DNA of 64,000 nucleotides from Candidatus Saccharimonadota bacterium (lineage in GTDB: Bacteria > Patescibacteriota > Saccharimonadia > Saccharimonadales > Saccharimonadaceae): assembly GCA_017432365.1 (NCBI GenBank), contig JAFRJG010000009.1:17660-81659 (forward strand), read 5' to 3'. The notes beneath the pieces were generated by a model. The model worked only from the letters and a program-made list of their open reading frames with translations. It searched no databases and was not told where the DNA came from. This document shows positions 7,437 to 16,657 of the stretch, piece after piece; position 1 is the stretch's first letter, and each line of letters opens with the position of its first letter. Made by a program: the position numbers and the translations under genes.

Positions 7437-8771
7437 CTATTTCTGTTTCGATTCAACGACGAGAGAAGTCGCAGAGAGAACTGTCAAGAGGCGAGAGCGG
7501 TCTCCTTCGCGGAGATTTGAGCGTTCAACGGCACGACCGAAAAGAATCAAGCCGACTCGTTCGCCCTTCGAGTTACGAAGTTCGGCGACGTTGGAGAGGT
7601 TCAGTTTTTCCATAGTCCGTTTTAGGCGGACGTTCGGCGAGAACCAAGGAGTTTTTGAGTCGTTTTCAACGGAAGTGATTTTCTCAACGTCCTCGGCGTT
7701 GATATTCGAGGGGGTCGATTCGTAGATTTTATGCTTTGAGATGATTCCGATGTAGTGGTAATGAAGATGGTCAGCGAGGAAGGCAGAGACGTCGGCGAGA
7801 TTCGGGTTTGTACTATTGAGGCGGTCGAGCTTTTTGATGATATAGCCGAGGTTAATCTGGCGAACGGAGGCGAGAGACTGGAAGAAGGAGCTGACTTCGG
7901 AAATCGCCGGAGTCAGAAGAATCGCGATAATGACGAGGACGAAGTTTAAGAGAATGACTTCGTTGGTCGGATTGGAGATTTTAAAGAGAGCGGAGAAGAT
8001 AACGAAGAAGAGGACAAAATAGATAATTGCGGAGAGAGCCGCTAGGACGATATAAGAAGAAACCTTGAGCCAGGAGCTATGAATGATAATCATACGATAA
8101 CGGAGCGCAGCGTAATAATGAGCAATCATGTCAGCACACATCAAGAGGGGTCCAACCCAAATCAAATCATAACGCGTCGGCGGGAGCATGACATCGAAGA
8201 CGCCGGCGCCGAGACCGCCAATCATGAGCCCGACCATGAAAATCAGCCAGCCCTTTTTCACGGCGGGGGAGGAAGTATGGCGGATGCGATAAAGGAGAAT
8301 CAGGACGAGGGAGACGTTTTCAACGGTCAGAATCAGCGAGTAGAGATTATAATACCAGTCGCTAACGAGAGTGACGGAGTTTCCTTCCGAGGAGAGAACG
8401 ATTCCCGAATAGAGAAGAGAGGGGTCGTGGATTAAAAGATAAGACATCAACAAGGTCGCAGCGGTAGAGAGAATCATCATCAAGCGACCGATTTTATAGC
8501 CCCAGCCGATATACGCGAAGGCGAAGATGTTCATGGCGAGACCGGAGATATAGATTCCAAAGACGGCGAGGCGGGCAGTCGAGAGACTCGCCGACGCTGG
8601 GAGAGCGAGGAAAGTCATAATCGAGACGACCCAGGCAGAAACGCCGAGGACGAGCAGAACGAACATCGCCATCTGGGGGCGGTCTTCTTTTTTACTACCG
8701 CCAAACACCGCGACGCCAGAAAGAATCGCAAGGACTGAGACGGTCAAAAGTAGGATTTTGATGAGTTGCAT
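7437..8771 (-). CDS. 7TM sensor-like membrane protein with GAF-like tail, no kinase domain
   Basis: The 444-residue protein has about eight hydrophobic helices in its first 285 residues, resembling the N-terminal 7TM region of some histidine kinases. A soluble region of about 155 residues follows; its pattern (ADHLHYHYIGI, then KGERVGLILFG, then LLTVLSATSLVVES) looks like a GAF domain. No H-box, N-box or other kinase motif follows. A Shine-Dalgarno-like AAAGGAGCC precedes the ATG and a TATATT box lies 20-some bases upstream. The stop is 15 bases from the murB start. It may sense a ligand and act through a partner; that is inference. Confidence 0.65.
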   Translation of the reverse strand: MQLIKILLLTVSVLAILSGVAVFGGSKKEDRPQMAMFVLLVLGVSAWVVSIMTFLALPASASLSTARLAVFGIYISGLAMNIFAFAYIGWGYKIGRLMMILSTAATLLMSYLLIHDPSLLYSGIVLSSEGNSVTLVSDWYYNLYSLILTVENVSLVLILLYRIRHTSSPAVKKGWLIFMVGLMIGGLGAGVFDVMLPPTRYDLIWVGPLLMCADMIAHYYAALRYRMIIIHSSWLKVSSYIVLAALSAIIYFVLFFVIFSALFKISNPTNEVILLNFVLVIIAILLTPAISEVSSFFQSLASVRQINLGYIIKKLDRLNSTNPNLADVSAFLADHLHYHYIGIISKHKIYESTPSNINAEDVEKITSVENDSKTPWFSPNVRLKRTMEKLNLSNVAELRNSKGERVGLILFGRAVERSNLREGDRSRLLTVLSATSLVVESKQK

Positions 8772-8846
8772 AAGGCTCCTTTAGAGAAAATATAGCATAA
8801 GGAAAATCTTTATACAAGTCGAGGCGACTGCGGTGTTTTTTGATAG

Positions 8847-8876
8847 AAAAAAATCCCTCTGAGGGCTCAGAGGGAT
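8847..8876 (-). terminator. Terminator of the methyltransferase gene
   Basis: ATCCCTCTGA and TCAGAGGGAT form a 10-bp stem with a 4-base loop, followed on the minus strand by seven T residues. It lies 33 bases after the stop at 8909. Confidence 0.85.
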
Positions 8877-8908
8877 ATAGATAAATAAGGAGGGGCTTTC
8901 AATGCCGT

Positions 8909-10069
8909 TTATGACGGCATTTTTACGCGGAAGACAAACTCGGTAGGTCTACTTTCCGTATCGTGACAGGTGTAGCGCTCAAGAGTACAGCCAGGAATGG
9001 AGTTCCGAGCTAACGCACGCAATAAAGACGCTTCAGCCTCGGCGCCGGCTCGGAAGGTCGTCATCGGCAGATAGAAGGAGACTGCCTTATTCCGGGGGAC
9101 AACCCAGTGATCCGCACTAGCGTCGATGATTAATGTGCCACCGGGACGAAGAACTTTCCGGAACAGACCGATAATTGCCGGGAGTTTATCCCAACAGTAG
9201 GTCAGGAAGCCGGTGCAGACAAGCGCGTCGGCGCCAAGACAACGGGAATCGTGGAGCGCCTCAAGGAGGTCGCCCTGGATTGTTGTAATCTGGTTCTTGA
9301 ACGGGAGACCGACAAGAATCTCGTCATACTCAATCGTCGGGTCGCGGTCAATCAGAACGGCGGTCTGGCGCTCGTCGAGAGTCAGGCCAAGATGACGGAA
9401 CTCCGGGGCAAGCCCTGCCGGGGCGAAGATGATTTTTTCCGGTTTCTCTCGGTTGAGCCATTCGACGACCTTGGCGCCACGGTCGACGATGCCACCGAAA
9501 AGCGGGTCCATGAACGCCAGATAATAACTCAGGTCAGTTTCCGGGATTTTCCGCAGACGACCGAACCAGTCAATGGCGAAGCCGTAGGCAAATTCGAGAC
9601 ATTCCGCCCGCGGGACGGAATTGACGCGCCACGGGATAAAAAACTCAGAGGCGAAGACGCTCGGTTCTTTAATGGTGGCTCCAGTGACTTTTTTAACGCC
9701 GCGACAAGCGGTCTGATCGGTCGACATGAAGAAGTCGTAGACAGCCGGATTGTTCGCGGCGAGCTCAAGAGCAGCGTTCAGCGTCGCTTCGACACCGTCA
9801 GGGAGGCGGTAAGACTGGAAGGCGCAGATTGGCGCACCATAGTTCCGGATAAAGTTCAAGATAATCTTTGCCCACAGTTCATCAATCATCGTTTGGCTCG
9901 GGGCAGGAATATCTCCGGCTTGGAACCGGTTAAGCTCGTCAACATATTTCCACCCATAATACCACGGGGACATGGGCGGGAGCTTCTGGCGCATTTCGCG
10001 AGATTCCGTGAGAACGTTATGCGGAGTCAAGAACTCCGGGGAATATTTTCCCGTGTTTTCGGTCAGCAT
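8909..10069 (-). CDS. SAM-dependent methyltransferase-like protein
   Basis: The 386-residue protein has a C-terminal Rossmann-type methyltransferase core: FAPAGLAPE (motif I region, about 216), a DRDPT acidic strand end (about 243), TTIQGDLLE, ALVCTGFLTY, and the post-II segment FRKVLRPGGTLIIDA (about 307-321). The N-terminal 200 residues are unusual and aromatic-rich, with no family I recognise. The motif I glycine pattern is weak, so the substrate and even activity are uncertain. GGAGTG lies 9 bases before the ATG, with a TGG-TATAAT box about 55 bases upstream: this gene has a normal leader, unlike most operon heads here. Its own terminator makes it monocistronic. Confidence 0.72.
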   Translation of the reverse strand: MLTENTGKYSPEFLTPHNVLTESREMRQKLPPMSPWYYGWKYVDELNRFQAGDIPAPSQTMIDELWAKIILNFIRNYGAPICAFQSYRLPDGVEATLNAALELAANNPAVYDFFMSTDQTACRGVKKVTGATIKEPSVFASEFFIPWRVNSVPRAECLEFAYGFAIDWFGRLRKIPETDLSYYLAFMDPLFGGIVDRGAKVVEWLNREKPEKIIFAPAGLAPEFRHLGLTLDERQTAVLIDRDPTIEYDEILVGLPFKNQITTIQGDLLEALHDSRCLGADALVCTGFLTYCWDKLPAIIGLFRKVLRPGGTLIIDASADHWVVPRNKAVSFYLPMTTFRAGAEAEASLLRALARNSIPGCTLERYTCHDTESRPTEFVFRVKMPS

Positions 10070-10205
10070 GCATAATCACTCCTTTCAAAAGTGCTGAAAA
10101 CATCAATTAGATGAGTGCCTGAAGAAATTATACCATGAAACCTCGATTTTAGAAAGATAGCCATGTTCGGGTTTTTGAGCCGGCTGTTCGGGTCTTTTGA
10201 TGTGG

Positions 10206-10211
10206 TAAAAT
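10206..10211 (+). promoter_or_regulatory. -10 box in front of the queH remnant
   Basis: TAAAAT ends 6 bases before the ATG at 10218, the same leaderless spacing as intact genes here. The broken gene therefore still carries its promoter. Confidence 0.5.
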
Positions 10212-10217
10212 AAAAAG

Positions 10218-10317
10218 ATGAAGCTTTTGTTGCATACTTGTTGCGCGCCGTGTTCGGTTTATTGTATTGAACGTCTGAGAAATGAGGGCAGTGTCCCGCA
10301 TATATCATGCTTTATTT
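10218..10317 (+). pseudogene. queH: Truncated queH (epoxyqueuosine reductase) remnant
   Basis: The first 24 codons (MKLLLHTCCAPCS, then ERLRNEG) match the start of QueH, including the paired cysteines that bind its metal cluster. After that the similarity ends. The frame continues to 10460, but only antisense to iscU and with no expected NPN-type motif. QueH proteins are normally about 180-250 residues, so nearly all of the enzyme is gone. The junction lies at the 3' end of iscU, as if a deletion joined the two. QueH makes queuosine in tRNA; whether another copy exists cannot be seen. Confidence 0.7.
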
Positions 10318-10704
10318 CTGGCGGTAAGCGGAGATGGCGGCGGCGAGAGCTTCGTGACCGAGGACGGAGCAGTGGAACTTATGTTTCGGGAGGTTCCCGA
10401 GATAGTCATCAATCATCTTGGCGTCGATTTTTAGGGCGTCGTCAAGAGTTTTACCTTTAGCGAGTTCAGAGAGGGCAGAAGTTGAGGCGATAGCCGAAGC
10501 GCAACCATAAGTTTTCCAACGAAGGTCGACGATTGTGTCGTTCTTGATTTTTAGATACATTTTCATCTGGTCGCCGCAGATGGGATTACCGACCGTGCCG
10601 ACGGCGTTATAGTCGAAGTTTTTTTCGTCACCCATGAGGAAGTTGCGGGGGTTTAAGAAATGGTCTTTAACGATGTCAGTATAAATCCAATCTTGGTTTT
10701 CCAT
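10312..10704 (-). CDS. iscU: Fe-S cluster assembly scaffold, IscU/NifU-N type
   Basis: The 130-residue scaffold binds a nascent Fe-S cluster received from the cysteine desulfurase. The three ligand cysteines are present: GNPICGDQ (about 44), YGCASAIAS (about 68) and HCSVLGHEAL (about 112). The Asp after the first Cys (CGD) is conserved. The hallmark LPPVK Hsc66-binding motif of classical IscU is replaced by LPKHK. Its ATG overlaps the last base of the iscS stop (TAATG), so translation is probably coupled. No clear terminator follows; the 3' end abuts the queH remnant on the other strand. Confidence 0.93.
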   Translation of the reverse strand: MENQDWIYTDIVKDHFLNPRNFLMGDEKNFDYNAVGTVGNPICGDQMKMYLKIKNDTIVDLRWKTYGCASAIASTSALSELAKGKTLDDALKIDAKMIDDYLGNLPKHKFHCSVLGHEALAAAISAYRQK

Positions 10705-11855
10705 TATTTCTCCTTTATTTCTATGGTGCTGATTTTTTGGAGCCGGTCGATAATGCTCGGGAGGACAGACATGACTTTTTCGATGTCTTTTTCGGTATTG
10801 TTGAGACCGAACGAGAAACGAATCGAAGAGTGGGCGATTTCGGCGTCGCCGGTCTTAGCCATGAGGACGTGGCTCGGTTTTATATCGCCGGAGGCGCAGG
10901 CGGAGCCGGTCGAGACGACAATTCCTTCAGCGTCGAGGTAGAGTTGGATGGACTCGCCTTCGGCAGCTTTGAACGAGGCGTTCAAGATATTCGGGAGAGA
11001 TTTTCCCTTTTCGAGGTCGGTATTCAGGCTACTGCCGGGGACGTCCGAGAGGATGCGTTTCGCGAGAGAGTCGCGGAGGGCGCGGATTCTCGTATCGTAG
11101 ATACGCCAGCTTTGTTCACGTTGAAGTTTTTCCAGAGCGGCGCCGAAGCCGATAATACCGACGGTGTTATAAGTGCCGCCGCGACGTTTCCCTTCTTGGT
11201 TCCCGCCGACGAGGAGCGGTTGGAACGGGACGCCTTTTTTAACGTAGAGGGCGCCGACGCCGACGGGGCCGCCGATTTTATGGGCACTGAAGGTGGCGTA
11301 GTCGAGATTGAGACGTTTAACGTCAAGGGGGATTTTCCCGAGAGCTTGGGTGAGGTCGGAGTGGAGATAGGCACCTCGACGGTCGGTGACGAGAGGTTTT
11401 CCCCAATCGGAAACCGGGTCGAAGAGGGGGGAGGTTTTTGGGGCGGGGAGGCTTTGAGCCTTTTGAGTAATTGTCGAGAGGTCGAGGAGGTCGCCGGTTT
11501 CGTTATTGGCGAGCATGAAGGAGTAGAGTTTCGGGAGTTTTGTGCCGGCGAGGGAGTTTTTAAGCTCGATGATTGAGTGGTGCTCGAGGGGGGAAGTCTC
11601 GATTCGGCATCCGGCGAAGGTGCGGAGGATGGTATTGTTCGATTCGGTGGCGCCGGAGGTAAAGATAATTTCCGAGGGGTCGGCGCCGACAAGTTCGGCG
11701 AGAAGAGTGCGGGCGGATTCGATTTCGTTCATCGCGAGATGGCCGGGGGTATGGAGGGCGGAGGCGTTCGCGAAGAAGCGCGTTGCCGCGCGGTGCATCG
11801 CTTCTAAGACCTCCGGCAAGAGCGGAGTTGTCGCCGCATAATCGAGGTAAATCAT
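10704..11855 (-). CDS. iscS: Cysteine desulfurase, NifS/IscS family
   Basis: This PLP enzyme takes sulfur from cysteine for Fe-S clusters and tRNA thiolation. The 383-residue protein has YLDYAATTPL at the N-terminus, TSGATESNN, HHSIIELK, the PLP lysine in SAHKIGGPVG (about 197), and the active cysteine loop STGSACASG near 322. The loop length suggests the NifS-like (group I) form. A TATAAT box (11869-11864) ends 8 bases before the ATG (leaderless or nearly so), and iscU follows in the same transcript. Confidence 0.95.
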   Translation of the reverse strand: MIYLDYAATTPLLPEVLEAMHRAATRFFANASALHTPGHLAMNEIESARTLLAELVGADPSEIIFTSGATESNNTILRTFAGCRIETSPLEHHSIIELKNSLAGTKLPKLYSFMLANNETGDLLDLSTITQKAQSLPAPKTSPLFDPVSDWGKPLVTDRRGAYLHSDLTQALGKIPLDVKRLNLDYATFSAHKIGGPVGVGALYVKKGVPFQPLLVGGNQEGKRRGGTYNTVGIIGFGAALEKLQREQSWRIYDTRIRALRDSLAKRILSDVPGSSLNTDLEKGKSLPNILNASFKAAEGESIQLYLDAEGIVVSTGSACASGDIKPSHVLMAKTGDAEIAHSSIRFSFGLNNTEKDIEKVMSVLPSIIDRLQKISTIEIKEK

Positions 11856-11869
11856 CTGAGGCTATTATA

Positions 11870-14800
11870 CTACAAGACAGAAGAGAAGTTGTAGTCGGCT
11901 TGGCGCTGGGCGCTCCAGTGAGTAAGCATCTGAGGGTTGCTCTTGACCTGGCGGATGGGGTTTTCGTAGGCGACTTCGCGATCGATAAGTTGTGGCCCGG
12001 AAGAGGTCTGCATAGTGCGGAGCTGGTCGAGGCTGGAATCCTTAGCGTCGGTAATAAACTGGCCGTTGGCTTTACTTCGGATGTCGGCTTTCTTGTTGTT
12101 GTAGAGAGATTCGAGACCTTTGTCGAGTTTAGCAATTTCTTCGTCGGTCTTAGTCGTTAAAGCGCGCATGTAGGCCTCGCTATTGACTTTATTGATGTCA
12201 CTCGTACTGGCATTTCTAAAGTAGTCTTCGAGGTCGTCTTTATCCATACTGTCGAAGGCATTTCGGCCTTTAGAGTTGATGGTTTCTGTGATGGAGGTGT
12301 ATTTACTGGTGCTCGTAAATGTATTCGTGGCGGCGTTATAGGTCCCCAAACCGGCAGTGGCGAGGTTTTGTAATTCTGCAGAAGTGGCTTTACTATTGTC
12401 CATATATTTTTCATAACTCAAGGCAGCATCACCTGCGGCGCCGATATGCTTGGCGTAATTCGAGAGGTTGGCGCTCTTGGTCGCGCTGAGCGAGGAGATA
12501 ATATCGTTGCGCAGTTGAGCATTGCCGTGCATAGCGGTAGCTAAGAGTTCACCATACGTCTGACCAGACGTAGTATCGATTTTGGTGAGATTAGCCATGA
12601 TAGCGTCAGAGGCACCGTTAGCAGACATGACTTGGATTGAGGCGCGGAGGCGTTCTTCGCGATTGGAAGTGACATTTCCAGAAGCAGCATCCTGGAATGC
12701 AGTTTCCCACTCAGGCTTGCCAAGGCGCGAGAGTTGATCGACATACATCTTGGTCGTTTCGTTAGAAATTGCGGCGTCTTGCTGGGCTCGGCGCATGTTG
12801 ATATAGTCGCCATCGGCGAGGAGGCCAGCGCCGCTGCGGTCGCCGCGGACATTGAGTTCGTTCTGGTTTCGCTTGCCCTGCTGATAAGTATTGTCGCCCC
12901 AGCTGGAGAGGTTGGCCAGTTGGCCTTCCTGATTAATGACGGCTTGCTGAATCGTGGCTTCTCGGAGGGAGTCGGCGGTGATGTTGGCGCCGTTGACCTG
13001 GATTTGGTTTGTCGGAGCACCGGCACCATTAAGTCCGAGCTGGCGAGCGTATTCTCGGTTCTTTGCTAGTTGGGCTTCAGAGGCAACTTGGTTTTGATGT
13101 AGGAGAGCTTGGAAGTTTTCTTCGTCGGCAGCGGCTTCGAGAGCGGCGCGTCCCTTGGCCTGGTTCAAAAGTTGCTCGTTGGCCTCGCCAAGGCGACGAG
13201 TCTGGCCGGTAGTAGTCGGAGCGCGGCCAATAATCGTACCACCAAGACCACGACGATGCATGTTGATATTAGACTTCGTTTGTTGAGCACGGAAACCAGC
13301 AAGTCGTTGGTTAATAGCTTCGCCGGCGTTACGACGGAAACCCATCTGGGCACGGCGGGAAGACATGAGCGACATATGCTCGAGGCGCATACCGAGACGA
13401 CCAGTCGCCTTGTAGGCGGCGCGGACGAGAGAAGGGATGGCAAAGTAGGGAGCAACTTCGGCGATTACGGCGGAGATGATGAGGAAGAGGTCAGCGTTCG
13501 CTCCGCCACTAGCGAGAATAATCCGGGAGGCGAGATAGCCGCCGCCGATGACTGCGGCGCAAATCGGATAGAGGAGAAGCATACCCTTCATAATCTGGAA
13601 CCAGCGGTCAAAGACGCTCTTTGTGTTCGGGAGCATATAACAGACGAAAGCGAGCGGGGAGAGGGCGACGCCGAGGACAATAACGGCGTTACGGAAGCTT
13701 AACATGGCGAACATAAAGAGAACGGAGACGCCAGCGCCGATAAGACCGGAGAGAATCGGGACGATAGCCATGGTCGCGAGACCGAGGACGGCCGGGAAGT
13801 TCCAGATAGCGCCGCCGATAAAGGCGAGGGCGAGAATATACCAGACGGGGTTCCCCTCGATTGATTCTGTTAGTCCGGCGGTTTTAACACCGGCGAGGAA
13901 GTCGGCGTAGCCGGGGATTTCTAGGTTATGGAGGAAGCCGTAAAGACTAGCGCCGATGACATTCGAGAAGTCAGCGGCGAGCTGGCAGATGAGATAAGAG
14001 AGGTTAATCAGAATCGCGGCGACGATAAGTCGGGGGAGGGATTTTTTAATACCGTAATTGTCGATTCCGAAACCGGTAAGCTGGGAGAAAATAATCACGA
14101 GGAGGTAAATGACGAAGACGATATTGGCGAGGTCGCGGAAGGTTCCCCAGGCGAGATAAGTACCGTTTGAGACGGTTTCTCCGTTATCGGTACGGATACT
14201 ACTTGCGATAAGACCGGATTTTATTTGGAGAGCGGGTTCGATGAAGGTCTCGTACATGGTCCGGAGGGCGTTCGCGATAAGGTCGCCCGCGGCACAAAGA
14301 ACCCAGCCGAGGCCGGAAGCCTGTTTCGAGCAAGTCACGTCGGCGACGGAAGTATTGTCGGTAGGAGTAGAACCGTTAGCGTTCGTATTCGGGTCGTAGG
14401 AACTTGTAACGTCCTCGCCGAGCGTGCCGGTTGTTGTATTATCGGTTTCAGCATTGTCGATATCGTCTTGAGTGAGAGGAGTCTCCTGGTTAATCGCTCC
14501 GACACCAGAAACAATAACGCGAGTTTCTCCGTATTCAATCTTGTCCGGGTCATTGATTTGGATTGTGGCGGGGGCGATTGTGGTACTATTGACGGAGGCA
14601 AGAACCTTCTTATCGCCGTTACTGATACGTAAAGTCTGAGTATGGTAATTGTCGAGAAAATCTTTCCAAGATACTTGTTTAACGTAGAAGATGTTATTAC
14701 CTTCATCAACGACACGAATATCGAGTTTGGCGGAATCTTCCCAGTCATTAGCAGGGTTAACTAAATTGTCAAAGTTATACGAATTGCCGGTAGAAATTTC

Positions 14801-15100
14801 GAGCGTAGCTTCTTTGCCGTCGGATTGTTTATAGTTCAGACGATAGATAACTGCTACAATTAACTGATCAGATGCAGTAAATCCGGCGTTATCTTCTCGA
14901 CCAATGATAACTTTTCCGTTCTCTGCAGTTAGACTGACGAAATAGCAATTTTTTCCGGAAGTACATTTTTCAGCGTAAGCGGGTTTTATCAGAGACGGAG
15001 CGAGATTAAGAAGGGAGGCGAAAGAGAGAAGCAGAGCGAGCGAGAGAAGAAAAGAGGACCTTAAAGAGAGCTTAACTCTTCCAAAAAAAGACGAACGCAT
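11870..15100 (-). CDS. Exported VirB6/TrbL-like polytopic protein with long tail
   Basis: The 1076-residue protein starts with a signal peptide ending near AYA (about 41-43). An extracytoplasmic region of about 260 residues follows, including an acidic Thr/Asn stretch. A block of six or more membrane helices (about 305-570) includes the VirB6/TrbL-type run of hydrophobic Gly/Ala helices. A hydrophilic, Gln/Asn/Ala-rich tail of some 490 residues completes it. Such proteins are the inner-membrane channel component of type IV secretion or conjugation-like machines. No VirB4, VirD4 or other T4SS gene is present in the window, so the partners must be elsewhere or the protein acts alone. A TATAAT box (15112-15107) ends 6 bases before the ATG. 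The family call rests on topology, so confidence is moderate. Confidence 0.7.
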   Translation of the reverse strand: MRSSFFGRVKLSLRSSFLLSLALLLSFASLLNLAPSLIKPAYAEKCTSGKNCYFVSLTAENGKVIIGREDNAGFTASDQLIVAVIYRLNYKQSDGKEATLEISTGNSYNFDNLVNPANDWEDSAKLDIRVVDEGNNIFYVKQVSWKDFLDNYHTQTLRISNGDKKVLASVNSTTIAPATIQINDPDKIEYGETRVIVSGVGAINQETPLTQDDIDNAETDNTTTGTLGEDVTSSYDPNTNANGSTPTDNTSVADVTCSKQASGLGWVLCAAGDLIANALRTMYETFIEPALQIKSGLIASSIRTDNGETVSNGTYLAWGTFRDLANIVFVIYLLVIIFSQLTGFGIDNYGIKKSLPRLIVAAILINLSYLICQLAADFSNVIGASLYGFLHNLEIPGYADFLAGVKTAGLTESIEGNPVWYILALAFIGGAIWNFPAVLGLATMAIVPILSGLIGAGVSVLFMFAMLSFRNAVIVLGVALSPLAFVCYMLPNTKSVFDRWFQIMKGMLLLYPICAAVIGGGYLASRIILASGGANADLFLIISAVIAEVAPYFAIPSLVRAAYKATGRLGMRLEHMSLMSSRRAQMGFRRNAGEAINQRLAGFRAQQTKSNINMHRRGLGGTIIGRAPTTTGQTRRLGEANEQLLNQAKGRAALEAAADEENFQALLHQNQVASEAQLAKNREYARQLGLNGAGAPTNQIQVNGANITADSLREATIQQAVINQEGQLANLSSWGDNTYQQGKRNQNELNVRGDRSGAGLLADGDYINMRRAQQDAAISNETTKMYVDQLSRLGKPEWETAFQDAASGNVTSNREERLRASIQVMSANGASDAIMANLTKIDTTSGQTYGELLATAMHGNAQLRNDIISSLSATKSANLSNYAKHIGAAGDAALSYEKYMDNSKATSAELQNLATAGLGTYNAATNTFTSTSKYTSITETINSKGRNAFDSMDKDDLEDYFRNASTSDINKVNSEAYMRALTTKTDEEIAKLDKGLESLYNNKKADIRSKANGQFITDAKDSSLDQLRTMQTSSGPQLIDREVAYENPIRQVKSNPQMLTHWSAQRQADYNFSSVL

Positions 15101-15159
15101 GAGTTCATTATAACTTTTAACTCAAGCGGTTTCAAGGGCTTCGCGGGAAATTGTACAAC

Positions 15160-15194
15160 AAAAATCCCCCAGGCGCGAGGCAAGGGGGATTTTC
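15160..15194 (-). terminator. Terminator of the LPETG protein gene
   Basis: AAAATCCCCC and GGGGGATTTT form a 10-bp stem around a 13-base loop, 26 bases beyond the stop at 15220. The stem itself supplies U-rich ends on both strands. Confidence 0.8.
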
Positions 15195-15219
15195 CTCTAA
15201 CACTTCGGAGCGGTCAAGC

Positions 15220-16506
15220 TTAGAAGCGTTTTTTGCGGCTAGAGACGTAGTAACCAGCGGAGGTGACGGCAGAGCCAGCACCGAGGACGGTGGCAACAAT
15301 CGAGCCAGCACCGGTTTCCGGAAGGCGTTCCGGAGTCGACGGCGTCGGGGTCGGGGTGACCGGGGTCGGAGTCGGGTCAACCGGAGTATGGTTTTCCGGG
15401 CAAGCCGGGTGGACGATGACGTCAGCATAATCCTGTTTCATGGTATCGTTGGCGCCAATGTAACCTTGAGCCCAGTTGCGGAGGACGTTGTCCGCGCCAC
15501 AACCGAAGGTCGCGGTTAAGTTGTCAACAACTTTAGCCTTGAAGGTGACGATGCCGGTAGCACCTTTAGCGTAGTCACCGATGTTGAGACCGTTTTTAGA
15601 GACGAGGTCATCAGAGTTCGTCGAGATACCGTCTTTATGCTTTGAGTTGCGAAGGACGGTGGAACCAGAGATGTACTGGAGGTTGGAGCCCATAAGTTCG
15701 ATGATATGGACGTCTTTTTCCGTGACGTTAGAGGTGTTTTTGTAGGTGATTTTATATTCTACAATGTCACCGTCTTTCGCGTTAATCTGGTCGTACCAAG
15801 TTTTGTCTTCGGAATCAGCGAGACGAACTTTCTTTTCAATCGTGAAATCGTAATCGTAAACAACTTTAACCTTGAAGGTAACGTAACCGGAGTAGCCGAA
15901 ACAGCCAGGGAGCTCACCGTTGAGGGAGTTGTAGCCGAGTTTGACGCCGCCCTTGACGAGGTCGTCAGAGAGAGCGCCTTGAGACGCACCCTTAGATTCC
16001 CAGTGGGCAGAGCCGGTTTGATAAACAAGGTGGAAGTTCGTATCGGCCTTAAAGACGATGTCGTCCCAGACCTTGTTCGGGGTCGCGTTGGAAGAAGAAA
16101 TGACACCGGAGATAGAAAGTTGGGTTTTCGAGTCCGAAGGGATGACGGCACGAGCCGTAACATCTTTAGCGGTCATTTTTTCACCGTAGCGGTTGTTGTT
16201 GTGGACATACATGCGAACCATATAGGTCATACCGTCTTCAACGGAGATTTCGCTAGCTTCATAAAGGTCGGATGAACCGTTTTTATGAGCCTGGACGAAG
16301 TAAAGCTCGTTCCCGACGGTCGGGTTGTCTTTGATTGAGTTTAAGACGATTTTATCGTCGATAGCGCCGTTGTTGATTTCATCAACAGAGTAGGTCTTAC
16401 GACCACCGGCGGAGTCGCCCCAAGCGGAAACGTTCGGAGCAACGAGAGCAGTTCCGGCGATAGCGGAAAGAGCCGCTAACCCGAGAACGGATTTAAGGTT
16501 TTTCAT
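15220..16506 (-). CDS. LPETG-anchored surface protein with DUF11-type repeat
   Basis: The 428-residue protein has a signal peptide (residues 1-28, cut after NVSA). Its beta-rich body contains one clear DUF11-like unit (DIVEYKITYKNTSN, then VTEKDVHIIE, then LQYISGSTVLRN, about 245-300). A Pro/Thr stalk (about 375-392) precedes the sorting signal: LPETG at 395-399, a hydrophobic span, and the basic end SSRKKRF. Sortase would link it to peptidoglycan, so it implies a Gram-positive-type wall and a sortase elsewhere. Cysteines near 203, 336 and 368 may form disulfides. It has a Shine-Dalgarno site (AAAGGAG) and its own terminator. Adhesion to a host cell is plausible but inferred. Confidence 0.85.
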   Translation of the reverse strand: MKNLKSVLGLAALSAIAGTALVAPNVSAWGDSAGGRKTYSVDEINNGAIDDKIVLNSIKDNPTVGNELYFVQAHKNGSSDLYEASEISVEDGMTYMVRMYVHNNNRYGEKMTAKDVTARAVIPSDSKTQLSISGVISSSNATPNKVWDDIVFKADTNFHLVYQTGSAHWESKGASQGALSDDLVKGGVKLGYNSLNGELPGCFGYSGYVTFKVKVVYDYDFTIEKKVRLADSEDKTWYDQINAKDGDIVEYKITYKNTSNVTEKDVHIIELMGSNLQYISGSTVLRNSKHKDGISTNSDDLVSKNGLNIGDYAKGATGIVTFKAKVVDNLTATFGCGADNVLRNWAQGYIGANDTMKQDYADVIVHPACPENHTPVDPTPTPVTPTPTPSTPERLPETGAGSIVATVLGAGSAVTSAGYYVSSRKKRF

Positions 16507-16657
16507 GATAACTCCTTTATAAGTTAAAATTAAGATAACATTAAGTTAGTAATTTTTCTAGGGTAAAGTGTTCGTTTTACGTTCTAGCCGAGTTGTTAAT
16601 TCATCGTTACGGTCGAATCATCTCAGATACAAAGCTGTTTTCTGGTTCCCTTTTCTT

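Noticed and set aside
9251..10075. Long plus-strand open frame opposite the methyltransferase gene
   Set aside because: It mirrors the codon pattern of the minus-strand gene, lacks a start signal and has no domain-like sequence.
10063..10308. 81-codon minus-strand ORF between iscU and the methyltransferase
   Set aside because: It crosses the methyltransferase promoter and the queH remnant, has no ribosome site and no protein-like pattern.
10737..11576. Long plus-strand open frame opposite iscS
   Set aside because: It is an antisense shadow of a clear cysteine desulfurase gene.
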